Of a DNA stretch of 60,000 nucleotides, positions 1-12,198 are shown one piece after another (within the stretch, counting starts at the first letter, position 1; every line of letters starts with the position of its first letter). The position numbers and the translations under genes are program-made. This DNA comes from Lineus longissimus (Eukaryota > Nemertea > Pilidiophora > Heteronemertea > Lineidae). The notes under the pieces are model-generated. The model had not been told where the DNA came from and did no database searches. It saw only the letters and a program-made list of their open reading frames with translations. The stretch lies in contig NC_088321.1 of assembly GCF_910592395.1 (NCBI RefSeq), forward strand, positions 870,001-930,000. Reading direction: 5' to 3'.

Positions 1-111
1 ATGTACAGGGTGATTCTTAAAGCAGGACCAACGAAAAATGCCCCTGACATCAATGAAAAGCATCGTTTTCGAGTGTATTTTCTGCAATTTGAAGTAAAGA
101 TGTTAATTTCC

Positions 112-265
112 TGTATAATCAGCATAATTTGACGAACGATTTCTGCCGTCACCCTCCTATTAAGACGCAACGTCACTTCATACAAATAAGCGCTGAGGGA
201 GTTCCTGGGCTAGGGATTCGTTGCGACGGCAGAAATCGTTCGTCAAATTATGCTGATTATACATA
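112..265. mobile_element. Foldback element with 39 bp perfect arms
   Basis: TGTATAATCAGCATAATTTG begins the left arm, and its exact inverse ends the right arm at about 265 (CAAATTATGCTGATTATACA). Arms extend through ACGAACGATTTCTGCCGTC. The loop is about 70 bp. Structure of a MITE. Confidence 0.8.
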
Positions 266-281
266 TATATCCTTTTGAGAT

Positions 282-445
282 TGTTGGGGACAGCCGTCAG
301 TCCTCAGATCGGTTATTTTGTCCCCTGAACATTCGATGCGACTGTCATCTCGAGTTTGCCGGAGACAGCCTTCAGTCCGTCATGTTGGATAAAAAGTGTC
401 CTCTGAACATTGGATGTGACTGTCCTATTCGGTCTGCTGGGGACA
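282..445 (+). repeat. 75 bp tandem repeat, 2.2 copies
   Basis: Motifs GGGGACAGCCGTCAGTCC and GGAGACAGCCTTCAGTCC lie 75 bp apart, and a third start (GGGGACAG) follows 75 bp later. Units are about 80% alike. Confidence 0.7.
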
Positions 446-474
446 GAAAAACGGGTTACACGACTTTCTTGTTC

Positions 475-1190
475 TAGTTCTGTCGTCAGCTGAGTGGTGG
501 CTCCGGCAATCATTCACGCTGGCCATCTTCAACGTGGCACGCATGCGCTTTGCTTCGTCTTCTTCAGTCCCGCGGCCATGTTGTCAAAGCTTGTCTTCAA
601 AACTTGCTCCAACAAAAATCTAAAATATTCACGGTAGGAACGATTTTATACTGTAAATTTCCACCAAAACTTTTAGTTTACAACACATGTATAACATTCA
701 GTTCTTCAAATAGTTTGAAAAGTGGACCAAATTCACATATTTTGGGTTTGAAGATTTGGTGATTTTTTCATTCAATAAGCCGCGTTGGGCGGCGTGGCAT
801 TTGTACAGACTTAGTCGAAAAAAAGTTGCGGGATTGTTTTATCAAGACGATAGTTCAAATTATGCATGGGTTTTGTTTGAAATATTAACTTAGATATTGC
901 GTATCTTGCTGAAAATCAAAAATTAAAAATCAAAATTACGTCATTTCCGGTTGGGGATAGACTTCCTGGGTAATAAAGTTCGCCATTTTTAAAAGACCCG
1001 TATTCACAGTCTTTCCAAAATGGCCGACGGTCTGTTGTAATTTTTTTTCCAGCCCCTATTTATTTCCAGTCCAGTCTGCATGCCTTCACCCGCATTCGCG
1101 AATTTTGCTCGCAGCTTTTGGCCGTTCGCCGTTCGCCAGTGATCCAGCGATATGTCAGTGACATACATATGCATTCAGACTTGATTTGTA
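475..1190. other. No gene seen
   Basis: AT-rich sequence with only short open frames. It has no convincing splice-flanked coding sequence and no clear repeat structure. Confidence 0.5.
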
Positions 1191-1819
1191 CATTTGATTT
1201 GTACATTTGATTTGTACTTGATCAAGTTGATGTTGATTTTCCTCAAGTCAATCAGTGGCGAGATGCCTTTAGATTTGATTTGTACAGGTTTAGTACCGTC
1301 TTACCTATGCTGCCGTATTTCAATCTCTCGTTTTATTTCATATATTTGCAGGTCCTTCTTGTTCGAGTTGTACAAACCAACGCCATGATGAAAGCCTTAC
1401 GTATGACTACTACATGTCAAGACAAACGCCATGATGAAAGCCTTAATTGACACGAATGCCATTCGAATCTGACTTTATATTTCCTTTTTGTCTGTAACCT
1501 TCTTCTTTCTTCTGTATGTTTTCAAAGTGAATTAATAAACGTTATAATTGATATCATATCTTCCTTCTTTCCCCCCAGGTTACGAGGTCAGTTAGCGCAC
1601 TAACAAATATCAAAAAATCTTTTTGATTTTCTTCTTATTTGTCTTTGGATATGTCTCTCAATAATCTCTAAACATCCTTTCCAAACAGTAATGAATCAAT
1701 AAACCAATGATTCAATCTGTTTTCTTCTTGGATTTTATGATTGTCTCCTGAACAAAGTTCTCCTGAATCTTCTCTCCTGTGTTTTTTCTTCAAAATTGTA
1801 CTAAGTCCACAGCAGGCTA

Positions 1820-2045
1820 AAAAATAATCGAGCGTGACTCCGCTCCGTAACTTTTCCATGGTTTTTTTTTGAAAAATACGCTAAGTACAAAATCGCTGAG
1901 TCATCCTTTTTTCCTTTACAAATTCTTGAAAAATACGCTAAGTCCACAAAACTCGAAAAATAAATTGTGCGTGACCTCCCCTCGTAACTTTTTTCCTCTG
2001 CAAAGTTACGGAGCGAGGTCACGCTCGAGTTTTTTTTTGACGTTT
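1820..2045. repeat. Inverted repeat with CGAGCGTGAC / GTCACGCTCG ends
   Basis: ATCGAGCGTGACTCCGCTCC at 1828 is inverted at 2007-2032 (GTTACGGAGCGAGGTCACGC). AAAAATACGCTAAGT motifs are repeated inside. It is a decayed foldback element. Confidence 0.5.
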
Positions 2046-2546
2046 TTGGAGATAGCCTATATTCTGAGGGTCCCCCTTTTTTTGGGCAAAATCCGTTGAT
2101 CCAGGAGTGTATAAGGCTTGTAATCCTTTGCAAAGTTCAATTGTTATTGTTATTGAGTTGAATTGTTATCTTATTGTTCAACTATCAATACATTATTAGT
2201 CTTCAAGGCTAATATTATGTGCCAATTGAAGTTTAGTGAGCGATGTTGTCAGAGTTCTTTGATCAGTTTACTGAACAACTTGTGTAATACCAAGTGAATA
2301 GTGTAAAGTATTTATGTGTTGCGCAGAAGAATGCAAGTTTGATGTGTACAATTACTGGTGAAAACGTCAAAGGAGGAACTTTGAAATGATCTGTTCGTCT
2401 CGGAATAGGCAAGCCTATTTGAACAGTTTCAAAGTCACTTTTTGACATTTTACCAGCAATTGAACAGAAATAGCATCAAACATGAATAATTCTGCCACAC
2501 ATGAATAGTTCACGCTAAACAAAATGGTGAAAAACAAGTTGTTCAG

Positions 2547-2813
2547 CAAATTAACCAACGGTATCTGGTAACTTTGCTCACAAACTCAATGCTGCACATA
2601 ATACAAGCTTTGAAGAAATATGTATTAATGGCTGAGCATAAAGATAAACATTCAACACAACAACAACAATTGAAGTTTGCAATGGACAACATGCCAAATA
2701 CACTCCTGGATCCACTCTTAGAATTAAAGGTTTTCAATGTGGCACGTGTTAAAAAACCCTTCCGGCTTTCTATCAGACAGAAAAGCACCAAGAAGGATTT
2801 TAGATCATTTTAA
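2547..2813 (+). CDS. Possible coding exon, unrecognised
   Basis: Acceptor TTGTTCAG is followed by 88 open codons to TAA. The translation is helical and polar (QINQRYLVTLLTNSMLHIIQ; then KKYVLMAEHKDKHSTQQQQL) with a basic end (VKKPFRLSIRQKSTKKDF). An upstream ATG at 2243 followed by 13 codons and a GTGTAA site at 2282 would join in phase 0. No known domain is seen, so this may be a chance or decayed ORF. Confidence 0.3.
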   Translation, partial: QINQRYLVTLLTNSMLHIIQALKKYVLMAEHKDKHSTQQQQLKFAMDNMPNTLLDPLLELKVFNVARVKKPFRLSIRQKSTKKDFRSF

Positions 2814-3785
2814 GCCCAGGAACCTTTTCCGCTTTCCTGAAAACCTTGGAAATCTCTAAGGTTTTCTGAAGAAAAGAAAGATTCGTGCCCACAGAAAATC
2901 ATGAAAACCGTTATTTCTAAGAGTGTTGATAGTTGGTCAGCTCACAATAAGTTAACTAGTTAGCGGTAATCTGCATGTTCGAAAGTCTGTCAATGACTGC
3001 ATTAAAGATTCATGGAATAAAGTTTGCTGTTTGCAAACCGTGCTGAGGCTAAAGATTAATAAATTGTTTGAAACAAAACTGCAGATATAACTAGTTAACT
3101 CTGAACTGACAACTATTTTCCATGTTTCAAATAAAAGGATTAAGTTGAATTCGAAGGAACCAAAAACACGTCAATTTTAAACAAAAGTTTTATTTAAATA
3201 ACTACTAACCATTTCACAGTACACGCAAAGAAGGCGAAATACTGTAAAATCACAAATATAAGACCACTTTCGTGAATTTTAACACAACCCAAATCAGCGT
3301 AGCAAATAGAAAGTGATAAGACAGCTTCAGTGCTTGTGAAGTCTTACAGTTTACCGTACAGCTGCGGAAGTCAAAGGATATACCGCAGCCGAAATCATTC
3401 CTTCGTTAAAGTTCATTAGATGGTCTTATAGAAGTGAGATTAAAGTATTTTTACACAGTCTGAATCAAGTACCAGTAATTAAGGCCTAAATCTTAATCTG
3501 TTGTACAGAGTATTGCCGTCAGTTAATTGTTTCTTTAGAATATCTTGAACAGTCTGGAAGAGGATGGATTTCCATACATTTCATTTGATTTGGATCTAAG
3601 TTCTGGATTGGTAGTATGATTTTAAGAAAAGGGCGATTGATAATGATATCTTAATGCCCTGATAATTCCTTTCAAACATTTCGAATGTTGATGTTGCTTT
3701 AGTGACATAGATTAATTTACCCCACGATTGAAATGTGTCTGTTATTACACAGACAATTCTTGGGTGTACCAATTAGTTATTTCAG

Positions 3786-3990
3786 AACTCAACATCAAAA
3801 TCTGGATGCGGTGTCACTGCCCACTTATCATGCGAGGACCCAGTACGGCGATGTTCGTTCCCAGCCGCAGCCTTATATGGAAGAGTACGCTAATGGTCTG
3901 GAATCGGACGCCAGAGTAGACCCAGTTAGCCGCAACCAGAAATCGGATCACCAAATTGATTCTCAGCTTGATGTAATTCAGAATGGGTGA
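3786..3990 (+). CDS. Probable 3' coding exon of an unrecognised plus-strand gene
   Basis: Acceptor TTATTTCAG is followed by 67 codons (phase 2 in) with coding character: THQNLDAVSLPTYHARTQYG near the start, QPQPYMEEYANGLESDAR in the middle, ending SQLDVIQNG and TGA. It is hydrophilic and Tyr/Gln/Asp-rich, like a cytoplasmic tail. The last codons also form a donor (AATGG|GTGAAT), so it could instead be an internal exon. I could not connect a convincing upstream exon. No domain is recognised. Confidence 0.5.
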
Positions 3991-4391
3991 ATACGTGTTA
4001 CTTTTAGTTTATAGGGGTTTTGTTTTCTTAATTGATATTCTTAAGAAACAACTTCGTACTGTAGCAGTTTAATGATGTTGTTGATAAACTGATTTCTACT
4101 TTTGATCACAACGGAATATCCGACATCTCAACATAAATACACATATACAGGGTGTCACAAATGTTTTCCATTTCTGATTGAATGTTTTCCCAAAATGGAA
4201 AGGGGGGCTGAATGAGGGTTTTCGAGGACACCAGACTTGAGGAGCCTGGGTGGTCCATGGTGGAAGGTGTAGTTCGAGACTATGATAAGGTTTTTATACA
4301 CAAAAAATACTTTTTGAAATCACCGTCGCAAGTCAAACTACAACTGCCACGGCCTTGAATTGGAACTTATACGTGATATGTTCATCAAGTA

Positions 4392-4592
4392 TACAGGGTG
4401 TTAATTAAAACATTTTGAATTCCAGTTGTGTAAGAAGTACATGAACTGGATAGATTATACTTCAGTTAGTATGCAACAAATTCTGAGGGATTCTATTTGT
4501 TGATGGTACAAATCAAATTGGCCAAGTCATTTAGAACAACGGCTATTAGGCCTCAAGACTGTAACTTGTTTTGATTAACACCCTGTACTTGT
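4392..4592. mobile_element. MITE with ACAGGGTGTTAATTAAAACA inverted ends
   Basis: Left end ATACAGGGTGTTAATTAAAA and right end GTTTTGATTAACACCCTGTA are inverted and about 200 bp apart. The CAGGGTGT terminus and TA flanks fit a mariner-type MITE. A similar end occurs alone near 4147. Confidence 0.7.
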
Positions 4593-4887
4593 ATTGATAT
4601 ATCACAAGCTTGTGATACCAAACTCCCAGCAAACACAGAAACGCGGAAAAATTATTGGAGAGTTGGGCCAGCAAGAGTAGGCCCTATTGTCTCATTCAAT
4701 GGAATATACAGATTAAGGGACCACAATGGCCCTATCAAAGGGTCTGTGGCAGTGACGTGAAATCCACACAATTTGGACAAAGAGTCCCGGAACTTGTATA
4801 CTCAATTGAATGATCGTGACATAACTCAATGATGAAGGTCTAAGCACATGTTTTCAGTGACTCTCACATTGCCGGCCCTTTCCAGTG

Positions 4888-4965
4888 GGTGGTTTTATGG
4901 AGTAGTGGTAAGAGCGTTGGATTTTAGTGCAGGTGATCGCTGGTTCGAATCCAGACTGAACCTTT
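4888..4965 (+). mobile_element. tRNA-derived SINE head or tRNA pseudogene
   Basis: GGAGTAGTGGTAAGAGCG resembles an A box and GGTTCGAATCC is a perfect B box, spaced as in tRNA genes. The acceptor stem does not pair well and a non-tRNA tail follows, so a SINE or pseudogene is more likely than a functional tRNA. Confidence 0.55.
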
Positions 4966-5059
4966 TTCAACTTTTTTTGCGAAAGTCTTTTTTGCCCGTT
5001 TTTGATCGTATTATGAAGGCATACATCTCTAACTGTAAATCGCTGAACACTCATTGGAC

Positions 5060-6690
5060 AATAGGATAGGACTAATTCCCCAAGTGACTAAATGTACTTT
5101 CACCTTGATGAAGATACACCCGAGATGGAACAATCGTTTCACCAATGGCTAACACTGTAGCCCTGTGCATGAACCTGATCACATGTAGCTTGAAAGATTG
5201 CTCCCATAATTAACCAATAAAACTCTTCTCAATTTCTTACAATTTCCACCTGATACTTCGAGTATTCTGGTAATAAAGCAAAGACCCAAAGATCATTACA
5301 TTGCTACTGACAAAGTTCATTCTAATTTCTGGTTTTCCGATTCACTCAAACAATATTTCCCATGTTCAGGTACCATGTCAGGTTCATGCATTGGGCAACA
5401 GAGCAAAAAGAGAGGTTTCGCAATCTTACGTTTTTCCTTACGTTTAAGTATTCAAAAAGTCTGTGACGCACGTGCACGTTCTTGTGATTTCTCAAAAAAG
5501 AAGGGGCTAACATGCCATGCCTTTGACTTACACCACAAAACTGTTCTTTCAGATTGTAATTTTGAAACGTGAACTGAAACGTAAATGCGAAACCTCTCTA
5601 GTATCTAGTTACACTTGTCCTGTTTCTGCCTTTCCAAACTTGTAAATCTTGTACAAAGTGTCAAATAAAACACAGTAAGACGCTCTCCACACTACTGCCT
5701 TGTCTTGTTCATTTCATCTGACTATCAGGGGATTTTTCAGGATTTTAGGTGCATGTTTTCATTGACATGTAATAGCCTGAATTTCAGGCCGAGATTGGGA
5801 GAAACCGAGTGTTGTTCTATACACAAAGACGCTCTCATAGTGTAGTTATTGACCAACAGTTTACTAAGCTTGCTTTGAAAAGGACTATAACTCAAATTGA
5901 ACTAATTTCAGCAGAAACTTTGACAAGTGTAACTAGTGTTCGACATTCAGTTTTACAAAGAATTGGCCTTGCCTTAAACTGTTCACGTGTTGTTTGGCGA
6001 GGAAAGGTTCCCTCCTTTGCCGATACGTCGTCCTCTCATATAGATCACGTGACTTGATGACGTCATTGGCACGTGGTGTGCACGCAATTCCACCTGGAAA
6101 AGAAAATCACGGAAGTTTGAGAATTTTGCAAACTTATTAACAACAAAACAAAGGAACTTGTCAGGGTTGCAGGATTTGGTCGCGAACAAGCTAAATAAAA
6201 CTCTGATACGATCGAGGCCGAGCTGGACACAGCCGTCCTTGGGACCAGGAGTGGAAATACCTAAATAGCTGGGGTGTGGCCAAAGGCAGAACAAAGTGGG
6301 GAGCAGTTGAGAAGGCTCCCACAAAAAGATGGTCAAAGCCCTTTGTTCCAATGGACAGACATTTCAATGAGGGTAATGGAAAGTGCATTAGAGAAGCCAA
6401 GTTCAATGCCTTACATGGGCTTATCATAGCCAAGGCAAGTCTTCAGATGAATACTTCCTCTAATTTACTGCTGGCTTTATCTAAAGAGGGTCATTTTCCA
6501 TCAGTAACTTACAGTCAGAGGAGTAAAAATAAGGTATCATGTGTGGAGAAGGAGAAGGCTTTCAAACGAGGACATTTCCGGCTGCGTCATCAGAAACCGC
6601 CTCTTTCATCAGTGTACCCATTGGGAAGGGGGGTAATTAAAGTCGCAAGGTGGTGAGATCACCAAAGACGACAACACACGGATTTGACCA
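5060..6690. other. No supported gene
   Basis: Several open frames exist (for example plus 6276-6656, 126 codons), but none has a recognisable domain or clear splice context. The stretch GAGAATTTTGCAA after CCACCTGGAAAA occurs at about 6090 and again at about 7080, so part of this region is duplicated repeat. Confidence 0.4.
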
Positions 6691-6697
6691 TAACTAT

Positions 6698-6905
6698 CAA
6701 CATAACTCACAATCTCGCACCAAGGTGGAAGCTCTATGAATTGTACAACACTACGCGTGATCGAATTCTGCCATCTGCCTGTACACGAGTTCCTTTGTTG
6801 ATGTGCCCTGGTGTCCAGGGCATCCACAGCAATGATTCCATATCAAGCGCTGTGCATTTCATAGAGCTGCAACCTGAGGGCGAGCTTGAGGGTAATGTTG
6901 ATTGT
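6698..6905. mobile_element. Foldback element, GAGCTTG/AAGCTC family, copy 1
   Basis: CTCACAATCTCGCACCAAGG followed by TGGAAGCTC at the left is matched in inverse by GAGCTGCAACCTGAGGGCGA at the right. The same family recurs at about 9575-9785. Confidence 0.6.
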
Positions 6906-8060
6906 GATAAGGTCACATCCATTTGTATTCTTCCACCAGTCATTGTGGTGGGCATGTTTCTGCCGATATCAAAGCCAATTTCGAGTTGCGTAAGTCAACT
7001 TACCGTGTGTAGTATTGTATCTGCTGTATCATTTGATTCCCTGTGGAGTCCAGCCGCTTCGTGTGTATTACATCCCACCTGGAAAATAAAGATAAAACAA
7101 TTTTGAGAATTTTGCAAGTGGACATCACTGTGTTTCCGACAGTGTCTCATGCAGCTGGCGACCTGGCGATTTCTATCCCAGGATAGGTCACTATGTTTCG
7201 ATGAATTAGCAAATATCCACACTTGCTTTTTGCTTTTCTGTGTGGCTGACTGTATCACGGTCTGACTATCAGGATTCTAAATACCCAAGGGAACTTGTTT
7301 GTCAGCGGAGTCAATGGAAGAGAACCTGTTTGGAGAAGGAGGCGACTTTTTGTTCCGAGCCTTTCAGCTGCGTAGGAACTTCCTGCACAGGTAATGCAAT
7401 AGCCATCACCATCATTATGGCGGGTTTATTGTGATATGAAAATGTGCTCTCTGTTCTACTTATTACCAGTTTAAAGTAACAATGCTTTACTATACTTTAC
7501 TTGCCTCGTATGGTACTGTGTCCGCGTTATCCTTCTTTGCCGAACCGATCACCATGAAAGACTAGGACTAGGACGCGATGGCCTTGTATTGAACATTGTT
7601 GATCTGACTGCTGATTATGGTCCATCACCTAGCTAGGATTAAGATCACCGAGGGATTTCTTGACAGAACCTTTCACCTCCTAGCATCATGGACCACCGGC
7701 TGTCATCTCTTACCACCATGGACACCTCGACCGTCATCTCATATCATAGACCAAGGAAAGTTGTGTGGCCAAAGCTAAAATGATAAAAATCGAAAAAGGT
7801 TTCAAAATATGAGAAGACCAATCTTTGTTCTCGATATTATTCGTTATCAGCGACCAAGGCCCTGCCAAAACCAACTCATCCTGCAACGGAACAGAGATTT
7901 TATTCGTATCACGGGAGGGTCAGGGTGGATCCGATGGCTAATATTTTTCTACCATCCTTCTTAACATTCCGACCTTGCATCACAGCAAGTCTGCAGCATA
8001 GACCCTATTACCAAAGTTTATTTTGGCTTTCTTTGTCACCAGGACTTTTGATCGGCCCAT

Positions 8061-9115
8061 TGTATTTCCAAACCTGAAGACCCTCAAGCCACTATGGATA
8101 TTCCAGCTGGCAGAGGGAAAATTACAAGTGTAATTTCAAACTGATTGAATCTCAACAAAATTTTCTGTACAACTTCCTGACAGTAACACAAATATATCCT
8201 GCAAATTTCAGCTCAAAATCCCAAGTCGTTCATTATATTTTGATGTATTTCCAAACCTGATGACCCTCAAGCCACTACGGATATTCCAGCTGGCAGAGGG
8301 AAAATTACAAGTAATATCAAATTGATTGAATCTCAACAAAATTTTGTGTACAACTTCCTCACAGTAACACAAATATATCCTGCAAATTTCAGCTCAAAAT
8401 CCCAAGTTGTTCATGATATTTTGATGTATTTCCAAACCTGAAGACCCTCAAGCCACTATGGATATTCCAGCTGGCAGAGGGAAAATTACAAGTAATTTCA
8501 AATTGATTGAATCTCAACAAAATTTTGTGTACAACTTCCTGACAGTAACACAAATATATCTTGCAAATTTCAGCTCAAAATCCCAAGTCGTTCATGATAT
8601 TTTGATGTATTTCCAAACTTGACGACCCTCAAGCCACTATGGATATTCCAGCTGGCAGAGGGAAAATTACAAGTAAATTCAAATTGATTGAATTTCAACA
8701 AAATTTTCTGTACAACTTCCTCTCAGTAACACAAATATATCTTGCAAATTTCAGCTCAAAATCCCAAGTCGTTCATGATATTTTGATGTATTTCCAAACC
8801 TGAAGACCCTCAAGCCACTATGGATATTCCAGCTGGCAGAGGGAAAATTACAAGTGTAATTTCAAATTGATTGAATCTCAACAAAATTTTGTGTACAACT
8901 TCCTGACAGTAACACAAATATATCCTGAAAATTTCAGCTCAAAATCCCAAGTCGTTCATGATATTTTGATGTATTTCCAAACCTGAGGGACCCTCAAGAC
9001 ACTATGGATATTCCAGCTGGCAGAGGGAAAATTACAAGTAATTTCAAATTGATTGAATCTCAACAAAATTTTGTGTACAACTTCCTGACAGTAACACCAA
9101 AATATCCTGCAAATT
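8061..9115 (+). repeat. About 181 bp tandem array, six direct copies
   Basis: GGATATTCCAGCTGGCAGAG recurs near 8098, 8280, 8460, 8640, 8821 and 9005, giving a period of about 180-184 bp with very few differences between units. Units contain TTTCAGCTCAAAATCCCAAG and TGATATTTTGATGTATTTCC. No coding capacity. Confidence 0.9.
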
Positions 9116-9425
9116 TCGCAAATTGTAAACAAAATTTTGTTGAGATTCAATCAATTTGAAATTACTTGTAATTTTCCCTCTGCCAGCTGGAATATCCATA
9201 GTGGCGTGAGGGTCATCAGGTTTGGAAATACATCAAAATATCATGAACGACTTGGGATTTTGAGCTGAAATTTTCAGGATATATTTGTGTTACTGTCAGG
9301 AAGTTGTACACAAAATTTTGTTGAGATTCAATCAATTTGAAATTACTTGTAATTTTCCCTCTGCCAGCTGGAATATCCATAGTGGCTTCAGGGTCATTTT
9401 TTAAATGCTTCAAAATATTATGAAC
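9116..9425 (-). repeat. Inverted continuation of the 181 bp array (about 1.6 copies)
   Basis: From about 9125 the same unit runs on the opposite strand (CTCTGCCAGCTGGAATATCC at about 9178 and 9358), head-to-head with the direct array. The junction lies inside a unit. Confidence 0.85.
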
Positions 9426-9574
9426 AACTTGAAAGTAAGTATGGCAGAGTCAAACCAACATTAGCGTATATCCAACTTGTTCAGGCAAAATAACTGGAGA
9501 CTCCACAAACAGACCCTCCAAGGTGTGGATAACCAGCTGGCAGAGTCAAACCAACATATCACCAGAATACATGA

Positions 9575-9785
9575 ATCAACAATTACCCACAAGCTCGCCC
9601 TCAGGTGGAAGCTAAATGAAATGCACATCGCTTGTTATGGACTAATGGACCCCCATGTCCAGTTCGCGAGGCCACATCAACCATGGATCTCGTTTACAGG
9701 CCGATGGCATAATTCTATCATACCAACCAGTGTTCTATTCCATTAACCTTCCACCTGGGTGCGAGCTTGTGGGTTGTGTTTGATT
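9575..9785. mobile_element. Foldback element, GAGCTTG/AAGCTC family, copy 2
   Basis: CCCACAAGCTCGCCCTCAGG at 9586 is inverted as CCACCTGGGTGCGAGCTTGT at 9751. Flanking units repeat CAGCTGGCAGAGTCAAACCA (9533 and 9800), which links it to the neighbouring array. Confidence 0.65.
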
Positions 9786-10007
9786 GTTGTGGTAAATAAC
9801 CAGCTGGCAGAGTCAAACCAACATTACTGATAATCTTGATGGTTTGGAGACCAATGTAAAAGGAATGGACGTCCTAGGAATGCAGGACCCCATACAATAG
9901 CTGTGTTTTGTCAACGAAAGTGGTTAATTGTTTGCTTAGGGTTAGGACCAGACTTAGGTTCCGGGGGGACTTGCATTTCTTTTACACCGGGTCAAAGTGG
10001 GTTAATT

Positions 10008-10138
10008 AGGGAGTTTTCGCAAATCTCCCGATAGGCCAACACGAACGCCTATCCCATTGTTCGACATCGTAATCGGGAGGTCGAACAATTGGATAGGCGT
10101 TCGCGTGGGCGTTTCGGGGATTTGCGAAAACTCCCTAA
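10008..10138. repeat. Inverted repeat around GGGAGTTTTCGCAAATC
   Basis: TAGGGAGTTTTCGCAAATC at 10009 is inverted at 10118-10137. An inner arm ACGAACGCCTATCCCATTGT matches CAATTGGATAGGCGTTCG. A run of 14 C follows at 10147. Confidence 0.75.
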
Positions 10139-10139
10139 T

Positions 10140-11085
10140 ATATTGTCCCCCCCCCCCCCCCGAGGCAGTAAGACTGACATTTTTTTTCCGTGCCACCTTT
10201 TGCACAAAATCTCCAAAGTTCTAGAGGAGTGGAGCATGTTGCAAAATACATTCGGTACACAAGCTATCATTGAGTTCGACAACTGAGGGGAGAGAAAATA
10301 CCGACGAAGTTCTGGACAACACGTTTAGTCCAAGAAAACAAAATGGCCTCAATCTTCATGGCGGGAAGTAGCCTACAATAGTTTTGAGGACATTTTGCCA
10401 TAAATTGGTTAGGGGAAATCAAGATTGACGCTCTCAGCACTTTACTCTAACAAAATGGAATGTCTTCAATTGAACTTACCAGAATATCTGCAATTCTTTG
10501 CGAAATTTAGAAGAAAATCGAGATTTTGCTTCCGACCACCTTGGCGAACTCGAGAGGAATGGCCTCAGACTGACGTCACATCACGTGGCCTCGCACCATG
10601 GCATTGACCTATCAGGGAGCGACCCGGGTTTCTGCTTGTAACGAACATGGTTTGGTAACCAGTTGACCAGGGTGTGACGGCACGATTGAATGGTGTCGCA
10701 ATCACTTTTTATTGACCTGATCAGTTCGGGGAAATGTGACCGCCGCTCATGTACCATTTCACCTTGGCGAATCCGGTGTAGAAGTTTAAAATGTCCCTGG
10801 ATAGAATGTCCGGGAAACAAAGGTTTCTATTATGCGCTTCAATCTCTGAGCTATTGACGGCCAGGGTCTCTATAGAACCATATTGCAGAATACAATAGGG
10901 CCGGACATTTTTTCAAGGGGTTCATTTGTTACTGTTACACCGGCCGTGTCCCCACTATCCGCGGACATGCCAGTTCTTCGCGAAGAGGACGATCACATCT
11001 GTGCGGGAAAACCAGCGATGCAAGAGATTTTTTATATCGCATTGTAAATAATCCGACTTTTATAGCAAAATTTTGGCCTGTACCG
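10140..11085. other. No gene seen
   Basis: Holds a C14 homopolymer and short unrelated open frames. No splice-flanked coding sequence or domain is visible on either strand. Confidence 0.5.
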
Positions 11086-11089
11086 CAGT

Positions 11090-11392
11090 ACTACGCCATC
11101 GCCATCTTCAGGGCAAGATAGAAACTGAAAAGGGCAAGTAGTTCCTACCGTACCCTGAAGATGGCGATGGCGTAGTTCAGAACTTTAACTGACTTCATGA
11201 AAGAACTACGCCATCGCCATCTTCAGGGCAAGGTAGGAACCGAAGAGACCAACCGGGTATTGTCAGTTCCTACGTTGCCCTGAAGATGGCGCTTGCGTAG
11301 TTCTTTCATGAAGTCGCTGAGACTCCGATAACCTACTCTGAGGGGAGGGGGATTTGGGCCACGTAGATCTTAAGCGGCGCTGAAGGTGTTAA
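11090..11392. mobile_element. Foldback element, GCCATCGCCATCTTCAGGGC family, truncated copy
   Basis: Alternating inverted modules of CTACGCCATCGCCATCTTCA and its complement. The right end GGCGCTGAAGGTGTTAA matches the complete copy at 12199-12583; the left end is missing. Confidence 0.75.
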
Positions 11393-11634
11393 GGAAAGTT
11401 TTTAACTTTTATGACGATATTAACCCCATCTGGGCTGTACTCTACAAATTGTCTGTCAAGAAATGCTGTATGGAGTGACGCAGCATCCTCCTCCTTAGAA
11501 CCAGGACATCCTTCCTCCATTTGCTTCGGTGCTCCAAAGATGTGAAAAAGTAACGTAGATAGGCTGTCTGTCTACCCACGCAAATCCGTATCACATTCGA
11601 GATAAAACAAAACAAACAGATTTTACAAAATAGT

Positions 11635-11640
11635 TTTATT
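11635..11640 (-). promoter_or_regulatory. Candidate poly(A) signal for the long gene
   Basis: AATAAA on the minus strand, about 1.1 kb past the stop codon of exon 29. I saw no closer AATAAA. The implied 3' UTR would contain a whole 385 bp foldback element. Confidence 0.3.
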
Positions 11641-12198
11641 TCATTCTTAAAAATCACTGGACGGTTTAAGTTCGATGTAAACAGTTTCATACACTATCAC
11701 AGCTCTATAGTATGGAACAAAACAATATGCACAAACTTAAAGGGGGGCTACGACCAGGTTTGATCGAAGTACACCAAGCCACCAACAGAGGTCTCTCCTT
11801 TTCTTTGTAAACAACCAACCAATTTGGGACCAAAACTATGTCCTTAATAAAGAGGTGTCCGCTTAGGGGGATTCCATTGTAATAATCTAAAGACTGCCGA
11901 TTTGTCCCCTATCTCCTGCCTATAGTCCCCCTTTAAAGATTCGATCTATTCTCATGCTGTCGTGATACAGGGTCTTAGTTTGTTCAAACAAATGGTTCCC
12001 ACGTTCTCACTGAAGACAGTTAAAAAACAAAACATATAATTTCATATAAATACAAATGTATCACATAAATGGTTGGACGGATAGCTTCAAAGGCCTTTAT
12101 AGTTCGAGTTCATTGTATTTTCTAGTGGCACAGGAAAATAGATATAAACAGTGTCGTTGTGCGGTTACTATGCGTGCAAATTTGATGAAACTTGGCAT

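Noticed and set aside
6276-6656. 126-codon plus-strand ORF as a gene
   Set aside because: No domain, no splice context, and it overlaps sequence repeated nearby; insufficient support.
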